From positions 1 to 9,977 of the forward strand of contig CAJXAS010000057.1 in the NCBI GenBank assembly GCA_913050305.1: a DNA stretch of 9,977 nt, given 5' to 3'. The notes under the pieces were generated by a model, which did not search any database, was not told the origin of the DNA, and was given only the letters and a program-made list of their open reading frames with translations. Shown here piece after piece: positions 1 to 6,640 of the stretch. Each line of letters begins with the position of its first letter. Position 1 is the stretch's first letter. The position numbers were made by a program, and so were the translations under genes. The DNA is from an uncultured Polaribacter sp. GTDB taxonomy: Bacteria; Bacteroidota; Bacteroidia; Flavobacteriales; Flavobacteriaceae.

Positions 1-1130
1 TATTTAAGATTGTAATTAGTAATTCCAGAATCCCATTCAAAACCAACAAAATCTAAAATTAATCCATAGAAATAATCTGAGTATATTAAAGATAGGTTTG
101 AGAATAGCTTGTCTGTAAATAGATGATTCCAACGCAAGTTTAGAACAGTATTACCATAATTATTTACGAAGTTGTCGCTAATGCCGAATACATCTTTACC
201 AAAGTATGCAGATAGAAATACATTGTTCTGATCGTTAAATCGATAATTTATTTTAGTATTTAAATCATAAAAATATGCTTTGTTATCGTTATCAAAAAGA
301 GGTAAAAATAAATGTGCATAGGAAGATCTACCACCAATTAAAAAAGAACTTTTTTCTTTTTCTAGAGGCCCTTCAATTAATAATCTAGATGAAACTAGGC
401 CAATACCGCCGGTTACGTTAAAATCTTTACTATTTCCTTCTTTTTGGTAAATATCTAATACAGAAGACAATCTTCCGCCATATTTAGCAGGAATACCCCC
501 TTTGTATAATTTTACATTTTTAATTACGTCAGGATTAAATACAGAGAAAAAACCAAATAAATGAGATGAATTAAAAACAATTGCTTCGTCTAATAAAATT
601 AAGTTTTGGTCTGCAGCACCACCTCTTACATTAAACCCAGATGCACCTTCTCCGGCACTTGTAACTCCTGGTAATAGAATTAAAGATTTTATAATATCTG
701 CTTCTCCTAAAACTACAGGAATTTGTTTTATAGTAGAAGAAGTTAAATTATTAACGCTCATTTGAGGCGTTTTTAAATTTAATTTTTCAATATTACTTTC
801 GATAATAATTTCATCTAAATTTTCAGAAGTTTCCTTTAGATTAAAGTTTTTTGTAGTTTTTTGTGAAAGTGAGATACTCTCTAGGAGAGTATTATATCCT
901 AAATAGCTAATTTGTAAATTATAATTTCCATTTGGTATTGTAATCGAGTAGAACCCGTATTCATTTGTGCTAGTTCCAGCTTTTAATTCAGGGAAATAAA
1001 TAGATACTCCAATTAAAGTCTCATTATTTAAATCATCGTGTACGGTTCCACTAAGTGTAATCTTTTCTTGGCTTAGCGCAATAAAGCTCATCAGGAAAAA
1101 GAGGAAAAACAATTTTTTAGAATACAGCAT
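1..1130 (-). CDS. TonB-dependent outer-membrane receptor, N-terminal part (C-terminus off the left edge)
   Basis: An open frame starts at the ATG at 1130-1128 and continues without a stop for 376 codons to the window edge. Residues 1-20 form a signal peptide (KK, then a Phe/Leu-rich core, ending ALS before QEK), so the protein should be exported. Residues about 24-105 look like a carboxypeptidase-regulatory-like beta-sandwich (LSGTV...LIGVSIYF...T..YGFYSI..P.G.Y.L..SYLGY). LDEIIIES at 105-112 fits a TonB box. Residues about 125-230 are the plug, with IIKSLILLPGV, GFNVRGG, NLILLDEA and KLYKGGIPAKYGGRLSSVLDI; the rest is the start of the beta-barrel. By family knowledge it imports a ligand across the outer membrane using TonB/ExbBD energy. 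The substrate cannot be told from this part. It does not look like a SusC with an adjacent SusD, but the downstream neighbour is not visible. A promoter lies between it and the icd terminator, so it is probably transcribed separately from icd. Confidence 0.93.
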   Translation of the reverse strand, partial: MLYSKKLFFLFFLMSFIALSQEKITLSGTVHDDLNNETLIGVSIYFPELKAGTSTNEYGFYSITIPNGNYNLQISYLGYNTLLESISLSQKTTKNFNLKETSENLDEIIIESNIEKLNLKTPQMSVNNLTSSTIKQIPVVLGEADIIKSLILLPGVTSAGEGASGFNVRGGAADQNLILLDEAIVFNSSHLFGFFSVFNPDVIKNVKLYKGGIPAKYGGRLSSVLDIYQKEGNSKDFNVTGGIGLVSSRLLIEGPLEKEKSSFLIGGRSSYAHLFLPLFDNDNKAYFYDLNTKINYRFNDQNNVFLSAYFGKDVFGISDNFVNNYGNTVLNLRWNHLFTDKLFSNLSLIYSDYFYGLILDFVGFEWDSGITNYNLK

Positions 1131-1173
1131 TTTTTTTTGTTTAATTATTAGTCACAGAACTACAACAAAAATA

Positions 1174-1207
1174 CAAATCTAAAATGATATGAAAATGTTA
1201 AAACAAA
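1174..1207 (-). promoter_or_regulatory. Candidate promoter of the TonB-dependent receptor gene
   Basis: On the minus strand TAGATTTG (1181-1174) matches the Bacteroidota -7 consensus TAnnTTTG exactly. A TTTG at 1207-1204 lies 22 nt upstream, slightly longer than the usual -33/-7 spacing. It sits between the icd terminator and the receptor start and would give a leader of about 40 nt ending in an A-run before the ATG. Confidence 0.55.
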
Positions 1208-1217
1208 TAAATTACTG

Positions 1218-1274
1218 TTGTTTAAAATAAGAAAGACCGATATTTAAAATATCGGTCTTTCTTATTTTAAACAA
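1218..1274 (-). terminator. Long palindromic terminator after icd
   Basis: A perfect 57-nt palindrome with 28-bp arms around a single central base (1246), starting 11 nt after the icd stop codon. The GC-bearing core is AAAGACCGATATTT and its complement, flanked by AT-rich outer arms. On the transcript the 3' arm ends in a U-rich stretch (CTTATTTT), so a short core hairpin followed by U-rich RNA is available for intrinsic termination. Because it is symmetric it could work in either direction, but no plus-strand gene enters it. Confidence 0.8.
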
Positions 1275-1284
1275 TTTAAAGAGG

Positions 1285-3510
1285 TTAAATACCTTCTAAA
1301 ATACTATTTAATGTATTGTTAGGTCTCATTGCATTGTTTGCTAAATCTTCATTTGGTAGATAGTACCCTGCAATATTATTTACATTACCTTGAGATTCAT
1401 TCAATTCTGTAACAATTTTATTTTCATTAAGTTTTAAGTCGTTTGCAATCTTAGAGAAAGTGGCTTTCAATGCCGCATCTTTGTCTTGTTTAGCCAAACC
1501 TTCTGCCCAATACATCGCCAAATATAAATGACTACCTCTATTGTCCAATTCCCCAACTTTTCTAGAAGGAGATTTATCGTTTTCTAAGAATTTATCTGTC
1601 GCATCATCTAAAGTTTCACCTAAAATTGAAGCTTTAGAATTATTTTTAGAAGTTCCTAAATGTTCTAGAGAAACTGCTAAAGCCAAAAACTCTCCCAAAG
1701 AATCCCAACGTAAATGGTTTTCTTCTAAGAATTGTTGCACATGTTTAGGAGCAGAACCACCAGCACCTGTTTCAAATAAACCACCACCATTCATTAAAGG
1801 CACAATTGATAACATTTTTGCGGAAGTACCAACTTCTAAAATTGGAAATAAATCTGTTAGATAATCTCTTAAAACATTTCCAGAAACCGAAATGGTATCC
1901 TCTCCTTTTATGATTCTTTTAAGGGTGAAAGCAGTCGCATCAATTGGAGATAAAATGCGAATATCCAATCCTGCAGTATCATTATTTAATAAATATAAGT
2001 TTACTTTTTTAATGATTTCTAAATCATGAGCTCTGTTTTCATCTAACCAAAAAACAGCAGGTGTGTTTGAGGCTCTTGCTCTTGTTACAGCTAGTTTTAC
2101 CCAGTCTTGTATTGGTAAATCTTTTGTTTGACACATTCTCCAAATATCTCCCTCTTCAACTGAATGCTCAATAATTGTTTCGCCATTTACATCTAATACA
2201 ATAACTTTTCCAGCAGTAGTAATTTCAAACGTTTTATCGTGAGAACCGTATTCTTCTGCCTTTTGTGCCATTAAGCCAACATTAGGAACAGTACCCATGG
2301 TTGTTGGATCGAATGCACCATTTTTCTTACAAAAATCTATAGTTGCACTATAAATCCCTGCATAAGAACTATCAGGAATAATGGCTTTCGTGTCGTGTAA
2401 ATTACCTTTAGCATTATACATTTGTCCAGAAGTTCTAATCATAGCCGGCATAGAAGCGTCTATAATTATATCGGAAGGGACATGTAAATTGGTAATTCCT
2501 TTATCTGAATTTACCATTGCCAATTCAGGTCCGTTATCTAAAGCATATTGAATATCTGCTTTAATTTCATCACTTTTTTCTTTTGGCAGCTCGTTTAGTT
2601 TTCCTAAAAGATTTCCTAAACCATTGTTTACATCGGCGCCAATTTGCTTAAAAGTTTCCCCATGCTTTTTAAATAAGTCTGCAAAAAACACTCTAACGGC
2701 GTGACCAAAAATTATTGGATCACTTACTTTCATCATTGTTGCTTTCATATGTAAAGAAAACAAGATGTTTTTTTCTAAAGCGTCTTTATACTGTTCTTCT
2801 AAAAAGGCAATTAATGCTTTTTTACTTAATATGGTAGCATCAATAATTTCTCCTTCAAGAAGTGTTAATTGTTCTTTTAAAACCGTTTTTACACCATTTT
2901 CAGAAATATGTACAACACTTATTGATGTTGCTTCTTTTGTAGTAATAGATTTCTCGTTATGAGCAAAGTCACCTGCTGTCATTGTAGCAACGTGCGTTTT
3001 AGATTCTGCAGACCAAGCTCCCATAGAGTGCGGATTCTTACGTGCGTAATTCTTTATTGCTTTAGGTGCTCTTCTATCAGAGTTCCCTTCACGTAATACG
3101 GGATTTACCGCAGAACCTTTTACTTTATTATAAAGAGCTAAGACATTTTTGTCATTCTCTGTTTTTATTTCTTCTGGGTAATTGGGAAGTGCATATCCTT
3201 TTTTCTGTAATTCTGAAATTGCCTCCTTTAATTGAGGCACAGAAGCACTAATGTTTGGTAATTTTATAATATTTGCATCAGGTTGTTTTGCTAAATCACC
3301 CAATACTGCTAAAGCATCTTCTACTTTCTGGTCTTCGTTTAAGAATTCAGAAAAATTAGCTAAAATTCTAGCCGCCAAAGAAATGTCTTTTACTTCAATT
3401 TCTATATTAGATGTTTTTGTAAAAGCTTTTACAATTGGTAAAAAAGAACGAGTTGCTAATCCCGGAGCTTCATCTGTTTTTGTATATACTATTTTAGCTT
3501 TTGTACTCAT
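1285..3510 (-). CDS. icd: Monomeric NADP-dependent isocitrate dehydrogenase
   Basis: Oxidatively decarboxylates isocitrate to 2-oxoglutarate with NADP+ in the cytosol (TCA cycle and NADPH supply). The 741-residue length and the whole sequence match the monomeric IDH-II type, not the roughly 400-residue homodimeric enzyme. Residues known from the Azotobacter enzyme are present with a +1 offset: Ser133, Asn136 and Arg140 in SAVNPVLREGNSDRRAP; Lys256 in SLHMKATMMK; the metal-binding aspartates Asp347 and Asp351; Tyr421; Arg548-Asp549; and the NADP-contacting His590, Arg601 and Arg650. The start at MSTKAKIVYT is the usual one for the family. No Shine-Dalgarno is visible, as is normal in this phylum. 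A candidate promoter lies about 70 nt upstream and a strong terminator follows directly, so the gene looks monocistronic. Confidence 0.98.
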   Translation of the reverse strand: MSTKAKIVYTKTDEAPGLATRSFLPIVKAFTKTSNIEIEVKDISLAARILANFSEFLNEDQKVEDALAVLGDLAKQPDANIIKLPNISASVPQLKEAISELQKKGYALPNYPEEIKTENDKNVLALYNKVKGSAVNPVLREGNSDRRAPKAIKNYARKNPHSMGAWSAESKTHVATMTAGDFAHNEKSITTKEATSISVVHISENGVKTVLKEQLTLLEGEIIDATILSKKALIAFLEEQYKDALEKNILFSLHMKATMMKVSDPIIFGHAVRVFFADLFKKHGETFKQIGADVNNGLGNLLGKLNELPKEKSDEIKADIQYALDNGPELAMVNSDKGITNLHVPSDIIIDASMPAMIRTSGQMYNAKGNLHDTKAIIPDSSYAGIYSATIDFCKKNGAFDPTTMGTVPNVGLMAQKAEEYGSHDKTFEITTAGKVIVLDVNGETIIEHSVEEGDIWRMCQTKDLPIQDWVKLAVTRARASNTPAVFWLDENRAHDLEIIKKVNLYLLNNDTAGLDIRILSPIDATAFTLKRIIKGEDTISVSGNVLRDYLTDLFPILEVGTSAKMLSIVPLMNGGGLFETGAGGSAPKHVQQFLEENHLRWDSLGEFLALAVSLEHLGTSKNNSKASILGETLDDATDKFLENDKSPSRKVGELDNRGSHLYLAMYWAEGLAKQDKDAALKATFSKIANDLKLNENKIVTELNESQGNVNNIAGYYLPNEDLANNAMRPNNTLNSILEGI

Positions 3511-3580
3511 ATTAAGTGTATTTTAGTAAGTATGTAGATTGTATTTCTATCTATGTTAATTTCATTATTTTGAAGGCTCG

Positions 3581-3588
3581 CAAATTTA
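3581..3588 (-). promoter_or_regulatory. Candidate -7 element of the icd promoter
   Basis: TAAATTTG on the minus strand fits TAnnTTTG, with a predicted leader of about 65-70 nt. I found no good TTG/TTTG at the expected -33 spacing, so this rests on the -7 element alone. Confidence 0.4.
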
Positions 3589-3782
3589 AGAATTTAATTT
3601 GATGTTTTTATTGGTAAAATACTATTAATTAGAGGTTTTTAATGTGTTTTTGATAATTTTTGAAATCGATTTCGTGCAATTTAAAAATATATGTTATCGG
3701 GAGTAATTTCTTTTACAAATTTGACATCATTTAGGTGAATTAGAAATTCTTGTAATTTTAAACATTACTTTTTAAAACAAAA

Positions 3783-3812
3783 AAAAAGTGTTGTAATAAA
3801 ACAACACTTTTT
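3783..3812 (-). terminator. Intrinsic terminator of rplS
   Basis: A perfect 12-bp stem (arms 3783-3794 and 3801-3812) with a 6-nt loop, containing GTGTTGT/ACAACAC. On the minus strand the hairpin runs into an uninterrupted T-run (about nine Ts counting those in the stem). It begins about 21 nt after the rplS stop, a textbook rho-independent layout. Confidence 0.9.
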
Positions 3813-3833
3813 AGAATTTTATAAATTGAAGAA

Positions 3834-4184
3834 TTATCTTCTTTTTTCAGTAATTCTAGCTTTTTTACCAGTAAGACCTCTAAAGTAAAAGATTCTAGCT
3901 CTACGAACTTTACCTCTTTTATTTACTTCAATTTTTTGAATAGAAGGTAAGTTTACAGGAAAAATTCTTTCTACACCAACAGTACCAGACATTTTTCTGA
4001 TTGTAAATGTTTCTGAAGCTGCAATACCTCTTCTTTGGATAACTACACCTCTAAAAAACTGAGTACGTACTTTTTCCCCTTCTTTAATTTCGTAATAAAC
4101 AGTGATTGTATCACCAGCTCCAAATTTTGCAAATTCTTTCTTTGCAACAAATTCGTCTTGTACAAACTTTACTAAAGCTTCCAT
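3834..4184 (-). CDS. rplS: Large-subunit ribosomal protein L19 (bL19)
   Basis: A component of the 50S subunit located at the interface with 30S. The 116-residue length matches the family (about 115). Signature segments are FRGVVIQRRG at 44-53, the TIRKMSGTVGVERIFP block at 61-76, and a basic C-terminal part with RRARIFYFRG (94-103) and GKKARI (106-111). The start at MEALVKFVQDEF is the family start. In many bacteria rplS closes the rpsP-rimM-trmD-rplS operon; here it is separated from trmD by a glycosyltransferase gene. It has a candidate promoter of its own about 70 nt upstream and a strong terminator downstream, so it can be expressed independently, although I see no terminator blocking read-through from the gene before it. 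Confidence 0.99.
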   Translation of the reverse strand: MEALVKFVQDEFVAKKEFAKFGAGDTITVYYEIKEGEKVRTQFFRGVVIQRRGIAASETFTIRKMSGTVGVERIFPVNLPSIQKIEVNKRGKVRRARIFYFRGLTGKKARITEKRR

Positions 4185-4254
4185 ATTTTTTAATTTAATT
4201 GATTTTGTAAAACAACGTTCACGATATCTTCGTCAGAGGTTAATTTAGCGGTTG

Positions 4255-4262
4255 CAAAAATA
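4255..4262 (-). promoter_or_regulatory. Candidate -7 element of the rplS promoter
   Basis: TATTTTTG followed by CAACC on the minus strand is a strong-looking Bacteroidota -7 element. It lies in the 112-nt gap after the glycosyltransferase stop and predicts a leader of about 65 nt for rplS. The nearest upstream TTG (4296-4294) is too far (31 nt) to be a standard -33 element. Confidence 0.55.
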
Positions 4263-4296
4263 GCACTTTTTTTTAGTTGATAAAATTAAAAAGCAA

Positions 4297-5775
4297 CTAT
4301 TTTTTAGGTTGATAGTCAGTGCAATAGAAAATCCAAAATTTCCTACGCTCTTTTCCATTTACTTTAATGATAATTGGCGCTAGTTCAGTAACGTTTTTGA
4401 AGTGCGAAGTTAATAGAGGATTAATTTCACCTAACTTATTTGAGTCCTTAAAACGTTTGTCAGAGTCTATAAATAGTGCATTTTTTCCTTTCAAGATATT
4501 TAAGTCATCACCTAAATAGTCAAAATGTAATGAAGGTAAACCAATAATATTTTGGGCATAGACTTTATCTTTCATGAAAAAATTTAAACACGCAGAAGTT
4601 TTATAATTATCGTTAGAAAAAACAAAGGCTTCTGTATATGTTTCTTTTAAAGTGGCCGTTTCGTTTGCTAATTCTTCCCATCCAACCCAAGTATCGTCAC
4701 TTTTTATGGGCACTAAATAAAAGAGAATTTGCAAACTAAAAAGTACATGAAATACTACGGAAAAAACAATTTGTACTTTTAATAGCTTTTTACTGATAAA
4801 CATTCCTGCAATAATAACTCCGGTTATATAAGAAGGCATCATCCAGTTTAATTTCACCCAATAAATAGGAGTAAGGAGGAAAAAACCAATAAATGTAGGA
4901 ATAAAAAATGCTAATAAAAATAAGGTTTTAGAACTGGGCAGTTTAAATTTGAATAAAATTCTTTTTACATACTTATAAGTGAAAGAGACAAAGATTAAAA
5001 ACAAAACGGGTAATAATAAAAACATTTGATGACCAATGGCGCCAAAGAAGTTTTTAGGAGAAATTTTAAATTCTGATATAGAGCTAGTCCTTTCGGATGA
5101 CTGAAACACAAAAGATGCAAAGTCGTTTTGATAATTCCAGTACCAAACAGGAAAGGTTACTCCAACTGATATAATTATAGAACACCACAGCCAAGGAGAT
5201 AGTAATAATCCTCTATGCTTATTAGAGAAGACTAAAAAGGCTAACAAACCAAACTGTAATAAAATAGCAGTGTATTTGCTGTTAAAAGCAAGGCCCATTA
5301 AAACTCCTCCTAGTATAAAAAACCATTTTTTCTCCTCGAATATTGCTTTGTACAAGCAAATTAAACTTAATGTCCAAAACAATAATAAAGGCACGTCTGG
5401 CGTAGAATTAAAAGATAATATAGATACGAATATTGTAGAAGCTAATAGTACAAAAGCTTTTTGTAATTTTTCTTTAGATAAAAAATAAGAGGCTAATTTA
5501 TAAAAACTAAGTATCGTAAGTGAGGTAATAAAAAAGTCTGCAAATTTTACAACAAATATTGAAGAACCAAAAATATCCGTAAAAAAACGTAAAATATAAC
5601 CAATCATTCCAGGGTGATCAAAATAGGAGAGTGATAAATTTTGACCGTATAAATAGTAATATGCGTCTTGAGGCATTAATCCCATGAACGGTAACAAAAG
5701 TATTCTGAAGATTTGAAAACCTAAAACCCAAGAAATGGCTTTATTGTTTTGTATAAAATTTAAAAGCTTATTCAT
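4297..5775 (-). CDS. Membrane glycosyltransferase, GT39/PMT_2 (ArnT-like) family
   Basis: A polytopic inner-membrane protein of 492 residues that by family should transfer a sugar from a polyprenyl-phosphate donor to an extracytoplasmic acceptor. Near the N-terminus, after a first membrane segment, comes PQDAYYYLYGQ (35-45; Asp37 in the position of the catalytic acidic residue of the first periplasmic loop), then YFDHPGM (51-57), the characteristic pairing of this family. Further marks are STPDVPLLLFWTLSL from 124, GLAFNSKYTA (161-170) and KLNWMMPSY (308-316). About ten or more hydrophobic segments fill residues 14-355, followed by a soluble C-terminal tail of about 135 residues. Its ATG lies inside the end of trmD (8-nt overlap, ATGAATAA), which suggests translational coupling. 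Donor and acceptor cannot be named; ArnT-type lipid A, glycoprotein or other envelope glycan modification are all possible. Confidence 0.88.
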   Translation of the reverse strand: MNKLLNFIQNNKAISWVLGFQIFRILLLPFMGLMPQDAYYYLYGQNLSLSYFDHPGMIGYILRFFTDIFGSSIFVVKFADFFITSLTILSFYKLASYFLSKEKLQKAFVLLASTIFVSILSFNSTPDVPLLLFWTLSLICLYKAIFEEKKWFFILGGVLMGLAFNSKYTAILLQFGLLAFLVFSNKHRGLLLSPWLWCSIIISVGVTFPVWYWNYQNDFASFVFQSSERTSSISEFKISPKNFFGAIGHQMFLLLPVLFLIFVSFTYKYVKRILFKFKLPSSKTLFLLAFFIPTFIGFFLLTPIYWVKLNWMMPSYITGVIIAGMFISKKLLKVQIVFSVVFHVLFSLQILFYLVPIKSDDTWVGWEELANETATLKETYTEAFVFSNDNYKTSACLNFFMKDKVYAQNIIGLPSLHFDYLGDDLNILKGKNALFIDSDKRFKDSNKLGEINPLLTSHFKNVTELAPIIIKVNGKERRKFWIFYCTDYQPKK

Positions 5776-6445
5776 CTAATAAATCTGGTCTTATGGATGC
5801 TGTCCTTTTATAAGCTTGATCACTTCTCCAATCATCAATTTTAGGAAAGTTACCAGAAAGTAATACTTCTGGAACCTTACTACCCTCATAATTGGATGGT
5901 CTTGTATATACAGGTGGAGATAGTAAATCATCTTGAAAAGAGTCTGTAAGTGCAGATTGTTCATCACCAATAACACCTGGTATTAAACGCACAACAGCGT
6001 CTACTAAAACAGCTGCAGCCAGTTCACCTCCGGTTAAAACATAATCTCCAATAGAGATTTCTTTGGTAATAAAAAGTTCTCTAATTCTATGATCTACTCC
6101 TTTGTAATGACCTGTTAAAATTAGAATATTTTCTTTTAATGATAATGTATTTGCAGTAGATTGATTTAGTGTTTTTGCATCAGGTGTCATATAAATAACC
6201 TCGTCATACGACCGCTCCGCTTGTAGCTTTTTAATACAGTTTGCAATGGGTTCAATCATCATTACCATTCCTGCTCCACCACCAAACTGTGTATCATCTA
6301 TTTGTTTATAATTCCCAAGGCCGTATGCACGTAAATCGTGAATAATAATCTCTGCTAAACCTTTTTCTTTTGCGCGTTTAATGATTGAGTGGTTAAACGG
6401 ACTTTCTAATAAATCTGGTGCTACTGAAATAATATCTATTCGCAT
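5768..6445 (-). CDS. trmD: tRNA (guanine-N1-)-methyltransferase, m1G37
   Basis: Methylates N1 of G37 next to the anticodon using S-adenosylmethionine, which prevents +1 frameshifting; generally essential. The 225-residue length is usual for this phylum. The start MRIDIISVAPDLL is the conserved family N-terminus. QFGGGAGMVMMIEPI (53-67) binds substrate; the trefoil-knot SAM site is seen in LTGHYKGVDHR (110-120) and SIGDYVLTGGELAA (131-144); Arg153 and Asp168 (in TDSF) correspond to the catalytic Arg154 and Asp169 of E. coli TrmD; LLSPPVYTRP and VPEVLLSGNF follow. A -7 promoter element ends 4 nt before the ATG, predicting an almost leaderless mRNA. The stop overlaps the start of the glycosyltransferase gene. 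rpsP and rimM, the common upstream partners, are not adjacent. Confidence 0.98.
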   Translation of the reverse strand: MRIDIISVAPDLLESPFNHSIIKRAKEKGLAEIIIHDLRAYGLGNYKQIDDTQFGGGAGMVMMIEPIANCIKKLQAERSYDEVIYMTPDAKTLNQSTANTLSLKENILILTGHYKGVDHRIRELFITKEISIGDYVLTGGELAAAVLVDAVVRLIPGVIGDEQSALTDSFQDDLLSPPVYTRPSNYEGSKVPEVLLSGNFPKIDDWRSDQAYKRTASIRPDLLDE

Positions 6446-6449
6446 ATTA

Positions 6450-6457
6450 CAAATGTA
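6450..6457 (-). promoter_or_regulatory. Candidate -7 element of trmD, 4 nt before the start codon
   Basis: TACATTTG on the minus strand fits TAnnTTTG, followed by TAAT and then the ATG. If used, transcription would begin at or within a few bases of the start codon. No clear -33 TTG is seen upstream. The rest of the 195-nt gap up to 6640 is AT-rich and holds only weak AT-only inverted repeats. Confidence 0.5.
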
Positions 6458-6640
6458 AGTTTTTAGATAATTAAAAGAAATGTTTTTTTACCAGTTTTTC
6501 ATGAAGAATATAAAATAATTTTAATTATTCTTTTTCATATGAAACAGAGCATCTTATTTGTTTACAATCGGTGTTTTATTTATTAAAAGGATTGATTAAT
6601 AAAACGAGTTTAAATTTAGGTTTGGTTATTGCTTTATTTT

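Larger units (their letters stand above)
3511..3833. other. Intergenic region between rplS and icd
   Basis: About 320 nt with no open frame of coding character on either strand. It holds the rplS terminator at its right end, a candidate icd promoter at 3581-3588, and a 12-bp perfect palindrome GAAATCGATTTC at 3662-3673, about 75 nt upstream of the -7 element. Otherwise it is AT-rich sequence in which I see nothing further. Confidence 0.6.

Noticed and set aside
1541..1864. Plus-strand ORF of 107 codons inside icd, and similar plus-strand ORFs elsewhere
   Set aside because: They lie antisense to conserved genes, lack any recognisable domain and lack upstream signals; they are shadows of the real reading frames.
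4185..4250. Possible autoregulatory RNA structure in the rplS leader
   Set aside because: Only short hairpins (4 bp, ACGA/UCGU and TTGT/ACAA) are visible by eye; without covariation this does not support a ribosomal-protein leader call.
6506..6536. Imperfect hairpin GAATATAAAAT/ATTTTA-AT-TATTC followed by TTTTTC on the plus strand
   Set aside because: It would terminate plus-strand transcription, but there is no plus-strand gene, and the stem has a 2-nt bulge and almost no GC.
6579..6603. Inverted repeat TTTATTAA/TTAATAAA after the COG2509 gene as a terminator
   Set aside because: The 8-bp stem is AT-only with a 9-nt loop and has no T-run on the minus strand; too weak to call.
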